Shown: one piece after another, positions 7,720 to 15,851 of the stretch | Numbering within the stretch: position 1 is the first letter of the stretch | How the letters are laid out: every line of letters begins with the position of its first letter | From: Bradyrhizobium erythrophlei | GTDB lineage: Bacteria; Pseudomonadota; Alphaproteobacteria; Rhizobiales; Xanthobacteraceae | Length of the DNA stretch: 64,000 nt | Assembly (NCBI GenBank): GCA_900129675.1 | Contig: FSRD01000001.1 | Coordinates: 299,501 to 363,500, forward strand | Direction: 5' to 3' | Made by a program: the position numbers and the translations under genes | The notes under the pieces: generated by a model | Seen by the model: only the letters and a program-made list of their open reading frames with translations | Database searches by the model: none | Told to the model about the DNA's origin: nothing

Positions 7720-9019
7720 GACGATCGATTCCATGAAACCGGCATTGAGAATGCCAGCATTTATGGAACGGGAAGCATGTTGGTGGATTCCTCGTTTGAG
7801 AAGAGCTGAACGAGGAGCGAGATCATGGCAACATGGCGGCGAGCGCTTGAGGTGGTGATGACAGATGAGGACGTTTTGCGTCTGATCAGCATTTCCCGGT
7901 CCCGCACCGAGCCGGCGAGCCGGGTGCAGCGTGCGCAGATGCTTCTGGCCTATAGCGAGAACCCGTCTTTTTTTGCCGTTGGACAGCGGGTGGGGGTGCA
8001 TCACCAGACGGTCCAACGCTGCATCGAGCGGGCGCTGGCCTATGGGCCGTTGATGGCGCTTGATGACCGACCCAGACCGGGCAAGGAGCCAACGATTACG
8101 CCGGAGGCCAAGGCCTGGCTGGTGTCGTTGGCGTGCGACAAGGCCAAGGATCACGGCTATCCGCACGAGTTGTGGACGACGCGTCTGCTGGCGCGCCATG
8201 CGCGCGAACACGGGGCGGCAGCGGGACACGGATGCCTCGCCAATCTTGTCCAGGGCACGGTGTGCAAGATTCTCGGTCAAGAGGAGATCAAACCGCATAA
8301 GGTACGTTACTATCTGGAACGCCGCGACGCCGAGTTCGAACAGAAGATGGCGGAAGTTCTGTGCGTCTATCGCGAGGTCCAGGTCCTGAAAAAGGCCGCG
8401 GCCAAGGCGAAGAAGGCGAAGAAAAAGCCTAAAACATCGCGCAAGCCGGTAGCGATTGTCTCCTACGACGAGAAGCCGGGAATCCAGGCGATCGCGACCA
8501 CGTCGCCGGATTTGCCGCCGGTGCCTGGCACCTACGCGACATTCTCACGCGACCATGAGTACAAGCGCCATGGCACGCTCAGCCTGTTGGCCGGGATCGA
8601 TCTGCTCACCGGCAAGGTCCACGCCCTGGTCAAAGACCGCCACCGCAGTCGCGAGTTCATTGAATTCCTCAAACTTCTCAATGCCGCTTACCCGGCCGGT
8701 ACAGCGATCAAGCTGATCCTGGACAACCACTCGGCACATATCTCCCGAGAAACCCAAGCTTGGCTCGCTACTCAACCGAGCGGCCGCTTCGCGTTCACCT
8801 TCACGCCCAAACACGGCTCGTGGCTCAACCTCATCGAGGGCTTCTTCTCCAAGTTCGCCCGCTCCGTCCTGCGCCACATCCGCGTAGCATCAAAACAGGA
8901 GCTAAAGGAGCGCATCATGCTCGGCATCAAGGACGTCAATCGCCACCCCGTCGTCCACACCTGGTCTTACAAACTCGCCGAGGCTGCCTGATATGATTCA
9001 AACCAAGGAAACGCTGACC
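7720..9019 (+). mobile_element. IS630-family insertion sequence
   Basis: The element of about 1.3 kb carries one transposase gene. It is bounded by CTAG on the left (7717-7720) and on the right (9019-9022), as expected for IS630-family insertion into CTAG with duplication of TA. Terminal inverted repeats are imperfect (about 10 of the first 16 bases match). The left end also holds a nested hairpin, 7729-7768, with arms ttccat/atggaa and ggcatt/aatgcc upstream of the transposase. Exact ends are inferred from the CTAG symmetry. Confidence 0.7.
7825..8991 (+). CDS. IS630 family transposase
   Basis: A 388-aa DDE transposase. The N-terminal helix-turn-helix region ('SRTEPASRVQRAQMLL', 'VGVHHQTVQRCIERAL') is followed by a Lys-rich linker (about residues 190-208). 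The catalytic core shows 'VSYDEKPGIQA' for the first Asp, 'LILDNHSAHISR' for the second, and 'HGSWLNLIEGFFSKF' for the final acidic residue. This is the standard IS630/Tc1-mariner-like layout. The frame is intact, so the element may still be active. Confidence 0.92.
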   Translation: MATWRRALEVVMTDEDVLRLISISRSRTEPASRVQRAQMLLAYSENPSFFAVGQRVGVHHQTVQRCIERALAYGPLMALDDRPRPGKEPTITPEAKAWLVSLACDKAKDHGYPHELWTTRLLARHAREHGAAAGHGCLANLVQGTVCKILGQEEIKPHKVRYYLERRDAEFEQKMAEVLCVYREVQVLKKAAAKAKKAKKKPKTSRKPVAIVSYDEKPGIQAIATTSPDLPPVPGTYATFSRDHEYKRHGTLSLLAGIDLLTGKVHALVKDRHRSREFIEFLKLLNAAYPAGTAIKLILDNHSAHISRETQAWLATQPSGRFAFTFTPKHGSWLNLIEGFFSKFARSVLRHIRVASKQELKERIMLGIKDVNRHPVVHTWSYKLAEAA

Positions 9020-9038
9020 TAGTCACCAAAGCCGAACG

Positions 9039-9071
9039 TTGTTTTAAACAAACGACGTCCGTTTTAAACAA
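9039..9071. promoter_or_regulatory. Twin gttttaaac boxes upstream of DUF2855 gene
   Basis: Two near-palindromic copies, ttgttttaaacaa (9039-9051) and gttttaaacaa (9061-9071), are 20 bp apart in the short gap between the IS630 element and the DUF2855 gene. The form fits a dimeric repressor operator, for example TetR or FadR type. No regulator is encoded next to it. Confidence 0.4.
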
Positions 9072-9141
9072 TGTTACTGTTGCAAAATGCTCGTCGGCGG
9101 CGGCAAAGATCGCGGCAGCAAACAACGCCGGGATCGAAACC

Positions 9142-10230
9142 ATGATATCCACCGACTTCGTCGTCGCCCGCGATGACCTGCAGCAATGCAAGGTGATCGA
9201 GACACAGCTGCCTGATGCCGCAACGCTGCCCGATGATGCGTTGCTGGTGAAGGTCACGCGCTTCGCGCTCACCGCCAACAACATCACCTACGCCGTAACA
9301 GGCGATCAGCTGAAATATTGGCAGCTGTTTCGGGCGCCGAACGGTTTCGGCAACATTCCGGTGTGGGGATTCGGCGAGGTGATCGCCTCGAAGCATCCCG
9401 GCATCGCCGGGGGCGAAATCCTGTTCGGCTATTACCCGATGGCGACGCATCTCGTCATCGAGGCCGCCGAGGTCAGCAAGCGCGGTTTGCGCGATGCCGC
9501 CGCGCATCGCCAGGGCGTCGCCCCGGTCTACAACGCCTATGCGCGCGTCAGCGGCGCCCCCGCCTTCGCCGGACGGCAGGGCGACTGGCAGGCGCTGCTG
9601 CGGCCGCTGTTCATGCTGTCGTTTTTGGTCGACGATTTCCTGGCCGAGAATGAATTCTACGGCGCGCGCAGCGTGCTGCTCTCGAGCGCGTCGAGCAAGA
9701 CCGCGTTCGGGCTTGCCCATCTGTTGCATTCGCGCGAAGGCATCAGGGTGATCGGCCTGACTTCGGCATCGAATACGAGGTTCGTCGAATCGCTCGGCTG
9801 CTACGATGAGGTTGTCACCTATGATCGTGTGACCTCGCTGCCGTCGAACGCACCGGCCGCGTTCGCCGACATGGCGGGCAACAGCAAATTGCGCGAACGG
9901 CTGCACCGGCATTTCGGCGACCAGATGAAATATTCCGGACGGATCGGGCTCACGCATCGCAGCTCCTCGCCGGACGAGCCGGTATTGCCGGGCGCGAAGC
10001 CAATGTGGTTCTCCGCACCCGACCAGATCCGCAACCGCGCCAGGGAATGGGGACCGGGCGGCGTCAACGCGCGGTTCGGCGCGGCCTGGGCAGGCTTCGC
10101 GCCGAAGCTGGACCAATGGCTCACCGTGACCGAAGGCCGCGGACCGGCGGCCGTGCAAGCAGCCTATCTCGATACCCTCAACGGCCGCGTGCCGCCGCAT
10201 CAGGGGCATATCCTGTCGCTGGCGGAATAG
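9142..10230 (+). CDS. DUF2855 family protein
   Basis: A 362-aa protein recognised as DUF2855. The N-terminus has a quinone-oxidoreductase-like feel: 'DALLVKVTRFALTANNITYAVTGD', then 'IPVWGFGEVIASKHPGI', resembling the GroES-like domain of medium-chain dehydrogenases. A later segment, 'SVLLSSASSKTAFGLAHLL', resembles a nucleotide-binding fold. Biochemical function is unknown. It is followed by an FMO-type monooxygenase and an NHL protein on the same strand, and such company suggests a role in oxidising or reducing a ketone-like substrate, which is inference. Confidence 0.75.
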   Translation: MISTDFVVARDDLQQCKVIETQLPDAATLPDDALLVKVTRFALTANNITYAVTGDQLKYWQLFRAPNGFGNIPVWGFGEVIASKHPGIAGGEILFGYYPMATHLVIEAAEVSKRGLRDAAAHRQGVAPVYNAYARVSGAPAFAGRQGDWQALLRPLFMLSFLVDDFLAENEFYGARSVLLSSASSKTAFGLAHLLHSREGIRVIGLTSASNTRFVESLGCYDEVVTYDRVTSLPSNAPAAFADMAGNSKLRERLHRHFGDQMKYSGRIGLTHRSSSPDEPVLPGAKPMWFSAPDQIRNRAREWGPGGVNARFGAAWAGFAPKLDQWLTVTEGRGPAAVQAAYLDTLNGRVPPHQGHILSLAE

Positions 10231-10325
10231 GCGGCATCTCCTCACGCCCTTTCTGCGCCGTCCCCAATGGGTATAGGGTTCGGACCAGGGAAGCGCCGCG
10301 CAGACGGCTGCCGAGAGAGACGCGC

Positions 10326-12113
10326 ATGCTCGATAAAACCGACGATCTTTCGCTCGCCGTCGATAGTTGGCTGACGCAATTCGAGACCGCGCTGGCGGAG
10401 CCCGATGACGGCGCGCTGGAGACCCTGTTTCATTCCGACAGTTATTGGCGCGACGTGCTGGCGCTGAGCTGGAACATCCAGACCATCAATGGCGCCGATG
10501 CGATCCTGAAGGAGTTGACGACCCACGCCCGCCGCGCCGCGCCATCAGGGTTTGCGATCGATCCCGACCGCCGGGCACCGCGCAAGGTGATGCGCGCGGG
10601 CACCAATGCGATCGAGGCGATCTTCAAATTCGAGACGGGTGTGGGGCGCGGCAGCGGCATCGTCCGCCTGATCCCGGACGAAGCCGACGGCAACACGCTG
10701 AAAGCCTGGACGCTGCTGACGGACCTTGGCGAACTCAAGGGTTTTGAGGAGCAACTGGGGACGGCGCGCCCGCGCGGCAATGCCTATTCGCGGGATTTTC
10801 GCGGCCCCAACTGGCTCGATCTGCGCAAGGCCTCGGCGGCCTATGCCGACCATGATCCCACCGTGCTCGTCATCGGCGGCGGCCAGTCCGGGCTGTGCAT
10901 CGCGGCCCGGCTGAAGCAATTGAACGTCGATACCCTGATCGTCGATCGCGAACAGCGCATCGGCGACAATTGGCGCAAGCGCTATCACGCGCTGACGCTG
11001 CACAATCAGGTCCAGGTCAACCACCTGCCCTATATGCACTTCCCGCCGAACTGGCCGACCTATATCCCGAAGGACAAGCTCGCCAACTGGTTCGAGGCCT
11101 ATGTCGAAACCATGGAGCTGAATTTCTGGACCGGGACCGAGTTCGAGGGCGGCAGCTATAACGAGAAGGAAGGCCGCTGGACTGTGACACTGCGCCGCGC
11201 CGACGGCTCAAAGCGCACCATGCATCCGCGCCATGTGGTGCTCGCCACCGGCGTCAGCGGCATTCCGAGCGTGCCGGATATTGCCGGCATCAAGGATTTC
11301 GCGGGCGAGGTGATGCATTCCAGCCAGTACGACGACGGCGAGAACTGGAAGGGCAAGCGCGCGATCGTCATCGGCACCGGCAACAGCGGCCACGACATCG
11401 CGCAGGATCTCTGTTCAAGCGGCGCCGAGGTGACGCTGGTGCAGCGCAGCCCGACGCTGATCGTCAGCATCGAACCGTCGGCGCAACTGGTCTACGCGCC
11501 CTATAATGACGGCACGCTCGAGGATAACGATTTGATCGCGACTTCGATGCCGCTCAAGCTGGCGCGCAAGAGCCACGCCATGACGACGGAGAAATCAAAA
11601 AAGCTCGACAAGGAATTGCTCGAGGGACTGGCGCGCGTCGGCTTCAAGCTCGACTTCGGCGAGGACAATACCGGCTGGCAGTTCAAGTACCTCACCCGCG
11701 GCGGCGGCTATTATTTCAACGTCGGCTGCTCCGATATGATCGTCAAGGGCGAGATCGCGCTGAAGCAGTTTGCCGATATCGATACGTTTGTCGCTTATGG
11801 CGCGAAGATGAAGAGCGGCGAGACCGTCGCGGCCGATCTGGTCGTGCTCGCGACCGGCTACAAACGCCAGGAAGAGCTGGTGCGCAAGCTGTTCGGCGAA
11901 GCCGTGGAAAAGCGCGTCGGCACCATCTGGGGTTTTGGCGACGAGCAGGAACTGCGCAACATGTACACCCGCACCGGCCAGCCCGGCCTCTGGTTCATCG
12001 CCGGCGGCCTGGCGCAATGCCGGATCGGCTCGAAGCATCTGGCGCTGCAGATCAAGGCGATCGAGGAAGGGTTTTTGCCGCGCGACGTCGGGCCGCGCGC
12101 GGCGCTTGCGTGA
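10326..12113 (+). CDS. NTF2-like/flavin-containing monooxygenase fusion
   Basis: A 595-aa flavoprotein. Residues about 10-160 look like a SnoaL/NTF2-type alpha+beta domain. A class B monooxygenase follows: FAD-binding 'VLVIGGGQSGLCIAARL' at about 178, the FMO/Baeyer-Villiger signature 'FAGEVMHSSQYDD', NADPH-binding 'IVIGTGNSGHDIAQDL' at about 348, and an 'LATGY' motif near the end. The expected chemistry is NADPH- and O2-dependent oxygenation of a heteroatom or ketone. The ATG at 10326 follows 'gccgagagagac'; open frame further upstream is a shadow of the DUF2855 gene. Confidence 0.85.
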   Translation: MLDKTDDLSLAVDSWLTQFETALAEPDDGALETLFHSDSYWRDVLALSWNIQTINGADAILKELTTHARRAAPSGFAIDPDRRAPRKVMRAGTNAIEAIFKFETGVGRGSGIVRLIPDEADGNTLKAWTLLTDLGELKGFEEQLGTARPRGNAYSRDFRGPNWLDLRKASAAYADHDPTVLVIGGGQSGLCIAARLKQLNVDTLIVDREQRIGDNWRKRYHALTLHNQVQVNHLPYMHFPPNWPTYIPKDKLANWFEAYVETMELNFWTGTEFEGGSYNEKEGRWTVTLRRADGSKRTMHPRHVVLATGVSGIPSVPDIAGIKDFAGEVMHSSQYDDGENWKGKRAIVIGTGNSGHDIAQDLCSSGAEVTLVQRSPTLIVSIEPSAQLVYAPYNDGTLEDNDLIATSMPLKLARKSHAMTTEKSKKLDKELLEGLARVGFKLDFGEDNTGWQFKYLTRGGGYYFNVGCSDMIVKGEIALKQFADIDTFVAYGAKMKSGETVAADLVVLATGYKRQEELVRKLFGEAVEKRVGTIWGFGDEQELRNMYTRTGQPGLWFIAGGLAQCRIGSKHLALQIKAIEEGFLPRDVGPRAALA

Positions 12114-12124
12114 ATCAACCAACC

Positions 12125-12197
12125 GTCATTCCGGGGCGCGAAGCGAACCCGGATTCTCGAGATTCCGGTCTGGTCCTTCGGACCATCCCGGAATGAC
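12125..12197. repeat. Intergenic palindromic repeat
   Basis: The left arm gtcattccggg (12125) pairs with tcccggaatgac (12186-12197). Inner words 'gcgaagcgaacccgg' and 'ggtccttcggacc' form further hairpins. It is related in style to the repeats at 3226 and 20576. It lies between the FMO and NHL genes and may act as a transcript-stabilising or terminating hairpin. Confidence 0.55.
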
Positions 12198-12226
12198 AAC
12201 TCCAAACAATCCGGGGGGAATCACAC

Positions 12227-13195
12227 ATGCCGACCATTCTCGGCTCGGGCGAACATCGCTACCGCGTGGTGGAAAATTTTGCAAAACTCCCGGCGGGATG
12301 GAGTCTCACCGATGTCGCATCCGTCGCCGTCGACAGCAAGGATCGCATCTACGTGTTCAACCGCGGCGCCCATCCGATGGTGGTGCTCGACCGCGAGGGC
12401 AATTTCATCACCAGCTGGGGCGAAGGCCTGTTCAACCGTGCCCACGGGCTGCACATCGACGCCGACGACAACCTTTATTGCACCGATGACGGCGATCACA
12501 CCGTGCGCAAGTGCTCGACCAGCGGCAAGGTGCTCCTGACCATCGGCATCCCGAACAAGCCGGCGCCGTTCATGAGCGGCGAGCCGTTCCACCGCTGCAC
12601 CCATACCGCACTGTCGCCGAACGGCGAGATCTATGTCTCCGACGGCTACGGCAACGCCTGCATCCACAAATACACGCCGGACGGCAGGCTGCTCAAAACC
12701 TGGGGCGAGCCCGGCACCGATCCCGGCCAATTCAACATCGTCCACAACATCGCCACCGACGCGGATGGATGGGTCTATGTCGCCGACCGCGAGAACCACC
12801 GCGTGCAGGTGTTCGACGGCAACGGCAAATACGAGGCGCAGTGGAACAATCTGCACCGGCCCTGCGCGCTGCATTGCTGCGGCGGCAAGCACCCGCACTT
12901 CATCATCGGCGAACTCGGCCCCGGCATGGCTGTCAATCGCAAGGTGCCCAATCTCGGCCCGCGCCTGAGCATCGTCGATTCGAAGGGCAAGCGCATCGCC
13001 CGCCTCGGCGGCGAGAACGGTCCGGGGCTGGAGACCGGCAAATTCCTGGCGCCGCACGGCGTCGCCTTGGATTCCAAAGGCGACATCTATGTCGGCGAAG
13101 TCGGCGTCACCGACTGGAAGACCAGCTTTCCGGATACCGAGATGCCGCCGGAGGTCAGGGTGGTGCGCTGCCTGCAGAAGCTGGAGAAGATCTAG
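12227..13195 (+). CDS. NHL-repeat beta-propeller protein (alpha-amidating-lyase-like)
   Basis: A 322-aa protein made of NHL-type propeller repeats. Typical units include 'HIDADDNLYCTDDGDHTVRK', 'ALSPNGEIYVSDGYGNACIHKY' and 'ATDADGWVYVADRENHRVQVF'. This pattern is shared with peptidyl-alpha-hydroxyglycine alpha-amidating lyase and related lactonase-like propellers. No signal peptide is visible, so it appears cytosolic. Its position after the FMO suggests handling of the oxygenated product, for example as a lactonase, but this is inference and the true substrate is unknown. Confidence 0.78.
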   Translation: MPTILGSGEHRYRVVENFAKLPAGWSLTDVASVAVDSKDRIYVFNRGAHPMVVLDREGNFITSWGEGLFNRAHGLHIDADDNLYCTDDGDHTVRKCSTSGKVLLTIGIPNKPAPFMSGEPFHRCTHTALSPNGEIYVSDGYGNACIHKYTPDGRLLKTWGEPGTDPGQFNIVHNIATDADGWVYVADRENHRVQVFDGNGKYEAQWNNLHRPCALHCCGGKHPHFIIGELGPGMAVNRKVPNLGPRLSIVDSKGKRIARLGGENGPGLETGKFLAPHGVALDSKGDIYVGEVGVTDWKTSFPDTEMPPEVRVVRCLQKLEKI

Positions 13196-13249
13196 TCTGC
13201 CTCACTCCGGCTTGATGATCGCCACTTCTTCGCAATCCTTTCTTCCACA

Positions 13250-15010
13250 TCAAACTTCGCCGAGCACCTCCCGCCTGCGCTGCTCGGATTCTTCTGCATA
13301 GCGCCGCATCGCGTGCGCTTCGGTGAGAATTCCGATCGGCCGGTGTTCGCCGTCGGTATCGACCACGGCAAGCGATTCCGCTTCCGCGGCGTCAAAAACG
13401 GCGATCGCTTCCTGGATGTTCATGCCGGGATGCAGCACCACGTCCCGGTAATGCAGCAGGCCGACCAGGCCGCCCGGAGCCTCGATATCCGGCGCGTGCG
13501 CGTCGGCCACCAGCGCCAGCCCGACATAGCGGCCGCTACCGTCGATCGCGACCACCTGGTTCTTCGACCCCAGTGGAAATTTCTTGCGGAATTCCTCGAT
13601 CGGCATGTTGGCGTTCACGGTGGTGACGTCCTGCCGCATCAGGCTCCGCACCGTGAGATCGCGGATCCAGCCGACATCGGCGGCGCTGCGGATCGTCTCG
13701 CCGCGCAGATGCAGCCGCCAGGTCGCAAAGGAGTAGCCGAACAGTTCCCGCGTGATCTGGGTCGAGATCATCACTGCAACCAGCACCGCCGTGGTGAGCC
13801 AGAGGTTGCCGGTGGATTCCAGCGCGATGAACGACATTGTCAGGGGACCGCCGATCACCGAGGCCGAAAGCGCGCTCATGCCGATGATCGCGTAGACGTT
13901 GGGGCTGAGATGGAGACCTGGCCAGATCACATCGAAGCCGGCAGCGAACAGATGGCCGCCGAGCGCGCCCAGAAACAACGTGGCGAAGAACAATCCGCCG
14001 CGAAAACCGCTGCCGAGCGAGATGACGGACGCAATCGCCTTCAGGGCAAATATGGTCACAACCACCGACAACGGAATTGCGACAAATCCCGCAAAATGCA
14101 CCGCGCCGTGCCCCGATGACATCACCTGCGGCGTCACCAAGGCGAGGAGGCCGACGACGAGACCGCCCAATGCCGGCCGCAACGGCGGCCAGAGCCTGGT
14201 CTTCGCCAGCAGCCTCTCGCACAGCGCCACGCCGCGCATGATGGCGATGCCAAACAGCGCGGCCAGAATTCCGAGCAAAGCGGCAATGGCAAGATCGCGC
14301 CCGAGCACGTCGCCAAGCGGACCGATATTTATGCCAAGCGACAACACCGTAAAGGCGTGGGCGACGAAATAGCCGGCCACCGCGGCGATACCAACCGGCG
14401 TCAGGCTGGCCGGCGTATAGCCGCCGATCACGAGCTCGAACGCATAGAAGGCGCCCGCCAGCGGCGCACCGAACGCGCCGGCGATGGCAGCCGCAGCGCC
14501 GCAGCCGACCATGATGCGCTGATCGGCGCGGCGCAGATGAAAGCCGCGGCCGAGCGAGGCCGCAAGGCCGCTGGCAAGCTGGGTATAGCCGGCTTCAAGG
14601 CCAACCGACGCGCCGACGCCCGAGGACCAGATCGTCTGCAGCGCGACGATGACACTGCCGCGAAACGACATCCGGCCGCCATGCAGCGCATTGGCCTCGA
14701 TCGGATCGATTTCACGCGCCGGCCGGACACGCGCCAACAGCAGGAACGCCACCCCGAGCAGCAATCCGCCAAGGCTCGGCACCAGCAAGGCGCGCAGCGG
14801 CTCGATGTGGAACTGGCTTGAAAGCCGGTCTCCCATTTCAAGGTCGAAGAACAGCACGTGAAGTCCTTCGACCGCCGCGCTCATCGCAACCACCACCGCC
14901 CCGCCAATGGCTCCGATCAGGGCCGCCAGGACGACCAGGCTCGTTTCATAGGCGCGAACGAAGGCGCGCAGCCGCCGCGGAGCCTCAAGATAGCGGGATT
15001 TGGTGACCAT
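13250..15010 (-). CDS. ClC-type chloride channel/antiporter with CBS domains
   Basis: A 586-aa ClC family protein. About ten hydrophobic segments are followed by two C-terminal CBS repeats (around residues 440-560, with 'LMRQDVTTVNANMPIEEFRKKF' and 'VVDTDGEHRPIGILTEAHAM'). The gating-glutamate motif usually written GREGP reads 'GLEAG', and the later GxFxP motif reads 'GLFFA', so the Glu is kept but the prolines are not. The ATG at 15010 is chosen because residues upstream of it look non-conserved and the frame extends towards the HNH gene. It may be a channel or a Cl-/H+ exchanger. Confidence 0.83.
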   Translation of the reverse strand: MVTKSRYLEAPRRLRAFVRAYETSLVVLAALIGAIGGAVVVAMSAAVEGLHVLFFDLEMGDRLSSQFHIEPLRALLVPSLGGLLLGVAFLLLARVRPAREIDPIEANALHGGRMSFRGSVIVALQTIWSSGVGASVGLEAGYTQLASGLAASLGRGFHLRRADQRIMVGCGAAAAIAGAFGAPLAGAFYAFELVIGGYTPASLTPVGIAAVAGYFVAHAFTVLSLGINIGPLGDVLGRDLAIAALLGILAALFGIAIMRGVALCERLLAKTRLWPPLRPALGGLVVGLLALVTPQVMSSGHGAVHFAGFVAIPLSVVVTIFALKAIASVISLGSGFRGGLFFATLFLGALGGHLFAAGFDVIWPGLHLSPNVYAIIGMSALSASVIGGPLTMSFIALESTGNLWLTTAVLVAVMISTQITRELFGYSFATWRLHLRGETIRSAADVGWIRDLTVRSLMRQDVTTVNANMPIEEFRKKFPLGSKNQVVAIDGSGRYVGLALVADAHAPDIEAPGGLVGLLHYRDVVLHPGMNIQEAIAVFDAAEAESLAVVDTDGEHRPIGILTEAHAMRRYAEESEQRRREVLGEV

Positions 15011-15201
15011 TTCGGGGTCCGTCAGCGGCGGAAGGGCCTGCCCACCTCGTTTAGCGGGCTTTGCGGGGGGTAGGCAATCGGGGCGGGACGTGGCGGGCGA
15101 AACGCGGATAAGCCGCTCAATGCCCTTCACAATCCCGTCACGCTGCCTGTAGTATGTCAACGCATGCTGCTTCGCAGCGATATGGAGGCCAGGAGCGTTA
15201 C

Positions 15202-15759
15202 TTGAACGCACATGTCTCACAAGGCGGTTGGCCGGTATTGGTGCTGAACGCGGATTTCCGGCCGCTCAGCTACTATCCGTTGTCCCTTTGGTCGTGGCAG
15301 GACGCGATCAAGGCGGTGTTCCTCGACCGCGTCAATATCGTCGAGCACTACGACCGCGCGGTGCGCAGCCCCACCTTCGAAATCCAGCTGCCCAGCGTGG
15401 TGTCGCTGAAATCCTTCGTGAAGCCGACGACGCACCCCGCCTTCACCCGGTTCAATGTCTTCCTGCGCGACCGCTTCATCTGCCAATATTGCTCGGCGCA
15501 TGACGATTTGACCTTCGATCACATCATCCCGCGCAGCAAGGGCGGCCAGACCACTTGGGAGAACGTGGTCGCGGCGTGCTCGCCCTGTAACCTGCGCAAG
15601 GGCAATCTGACCCCGCAGCAGGCCCGGATGTTCCCGAGGCAACACCCGTTCGCCCCGACCGTGCACCAGCTGCATCGCAACGGGCGGCTGTTCCCGCCGA
15701 ACTATCTGCACGATAGCTGGCTGGATTATCTTTATTGGGATACCGAGCTCGATCCGTAG
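15202..15759 (+). CDS. HNH endonuclease
   Basis: An HNH nuclease family protein, 185 aa from the TTG at 15202. A strong aggag lies 6 bases before that TTG, while the upstream in-frame ATG at 15154 has none. The nuclease core reads 'FICQYCSAHDDLTFDHIIPRS', then 'WENVVAACSPCNLRKGN', giving two CxxC zinc pairs and the DH...N catalytic set. The N-terminus 'PVLVLNADFRPLSYYPLSLW' is characteristic of a widely conserved stand-alone HNH subfamily in proteobacteria. It is not linked to a restriction system or phage here. The cellular role is unknown. Confidence 0.85.
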   Translation: MNAHVSQGGWPVLVLNADFRPLSYYPLSLWSWQDAIKAVFLDRVNIVEHYDRAVRSPTFEIQLPSVVSLKSFVKPTTHPAFTRFNVFLRDRFICQYCSAHDDLTFDHIIPRSKGGQTTWENVVAACSPCNLRKGNLTPQQARMFPRQHPFAPTVHQLHRNGRLFPPNYLHDSWLDYLYWDTELDP

Positions 15760-15851
15760 GGCGCGCTGAAAACGGCCGGCGGTATGACGGCTCTTTCCGA
15801 AGCCGCGACGCCATCGCCACGCCCAAGGCCACGCGTGCGGCCCGGGCCGGC

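Noticed and set aside
10005..10325. 107-codon upstream extension of the FMO gene
   Set aside because: It overlaps the end of the DUF2855 gene in another frame and has no family resemblance; the ATG at 10326 fits better.
15011..15220. Upstream extension of the ClC gene
   Set aside because: The added 70 residues are not ClC-like and overlap the HNH start region.
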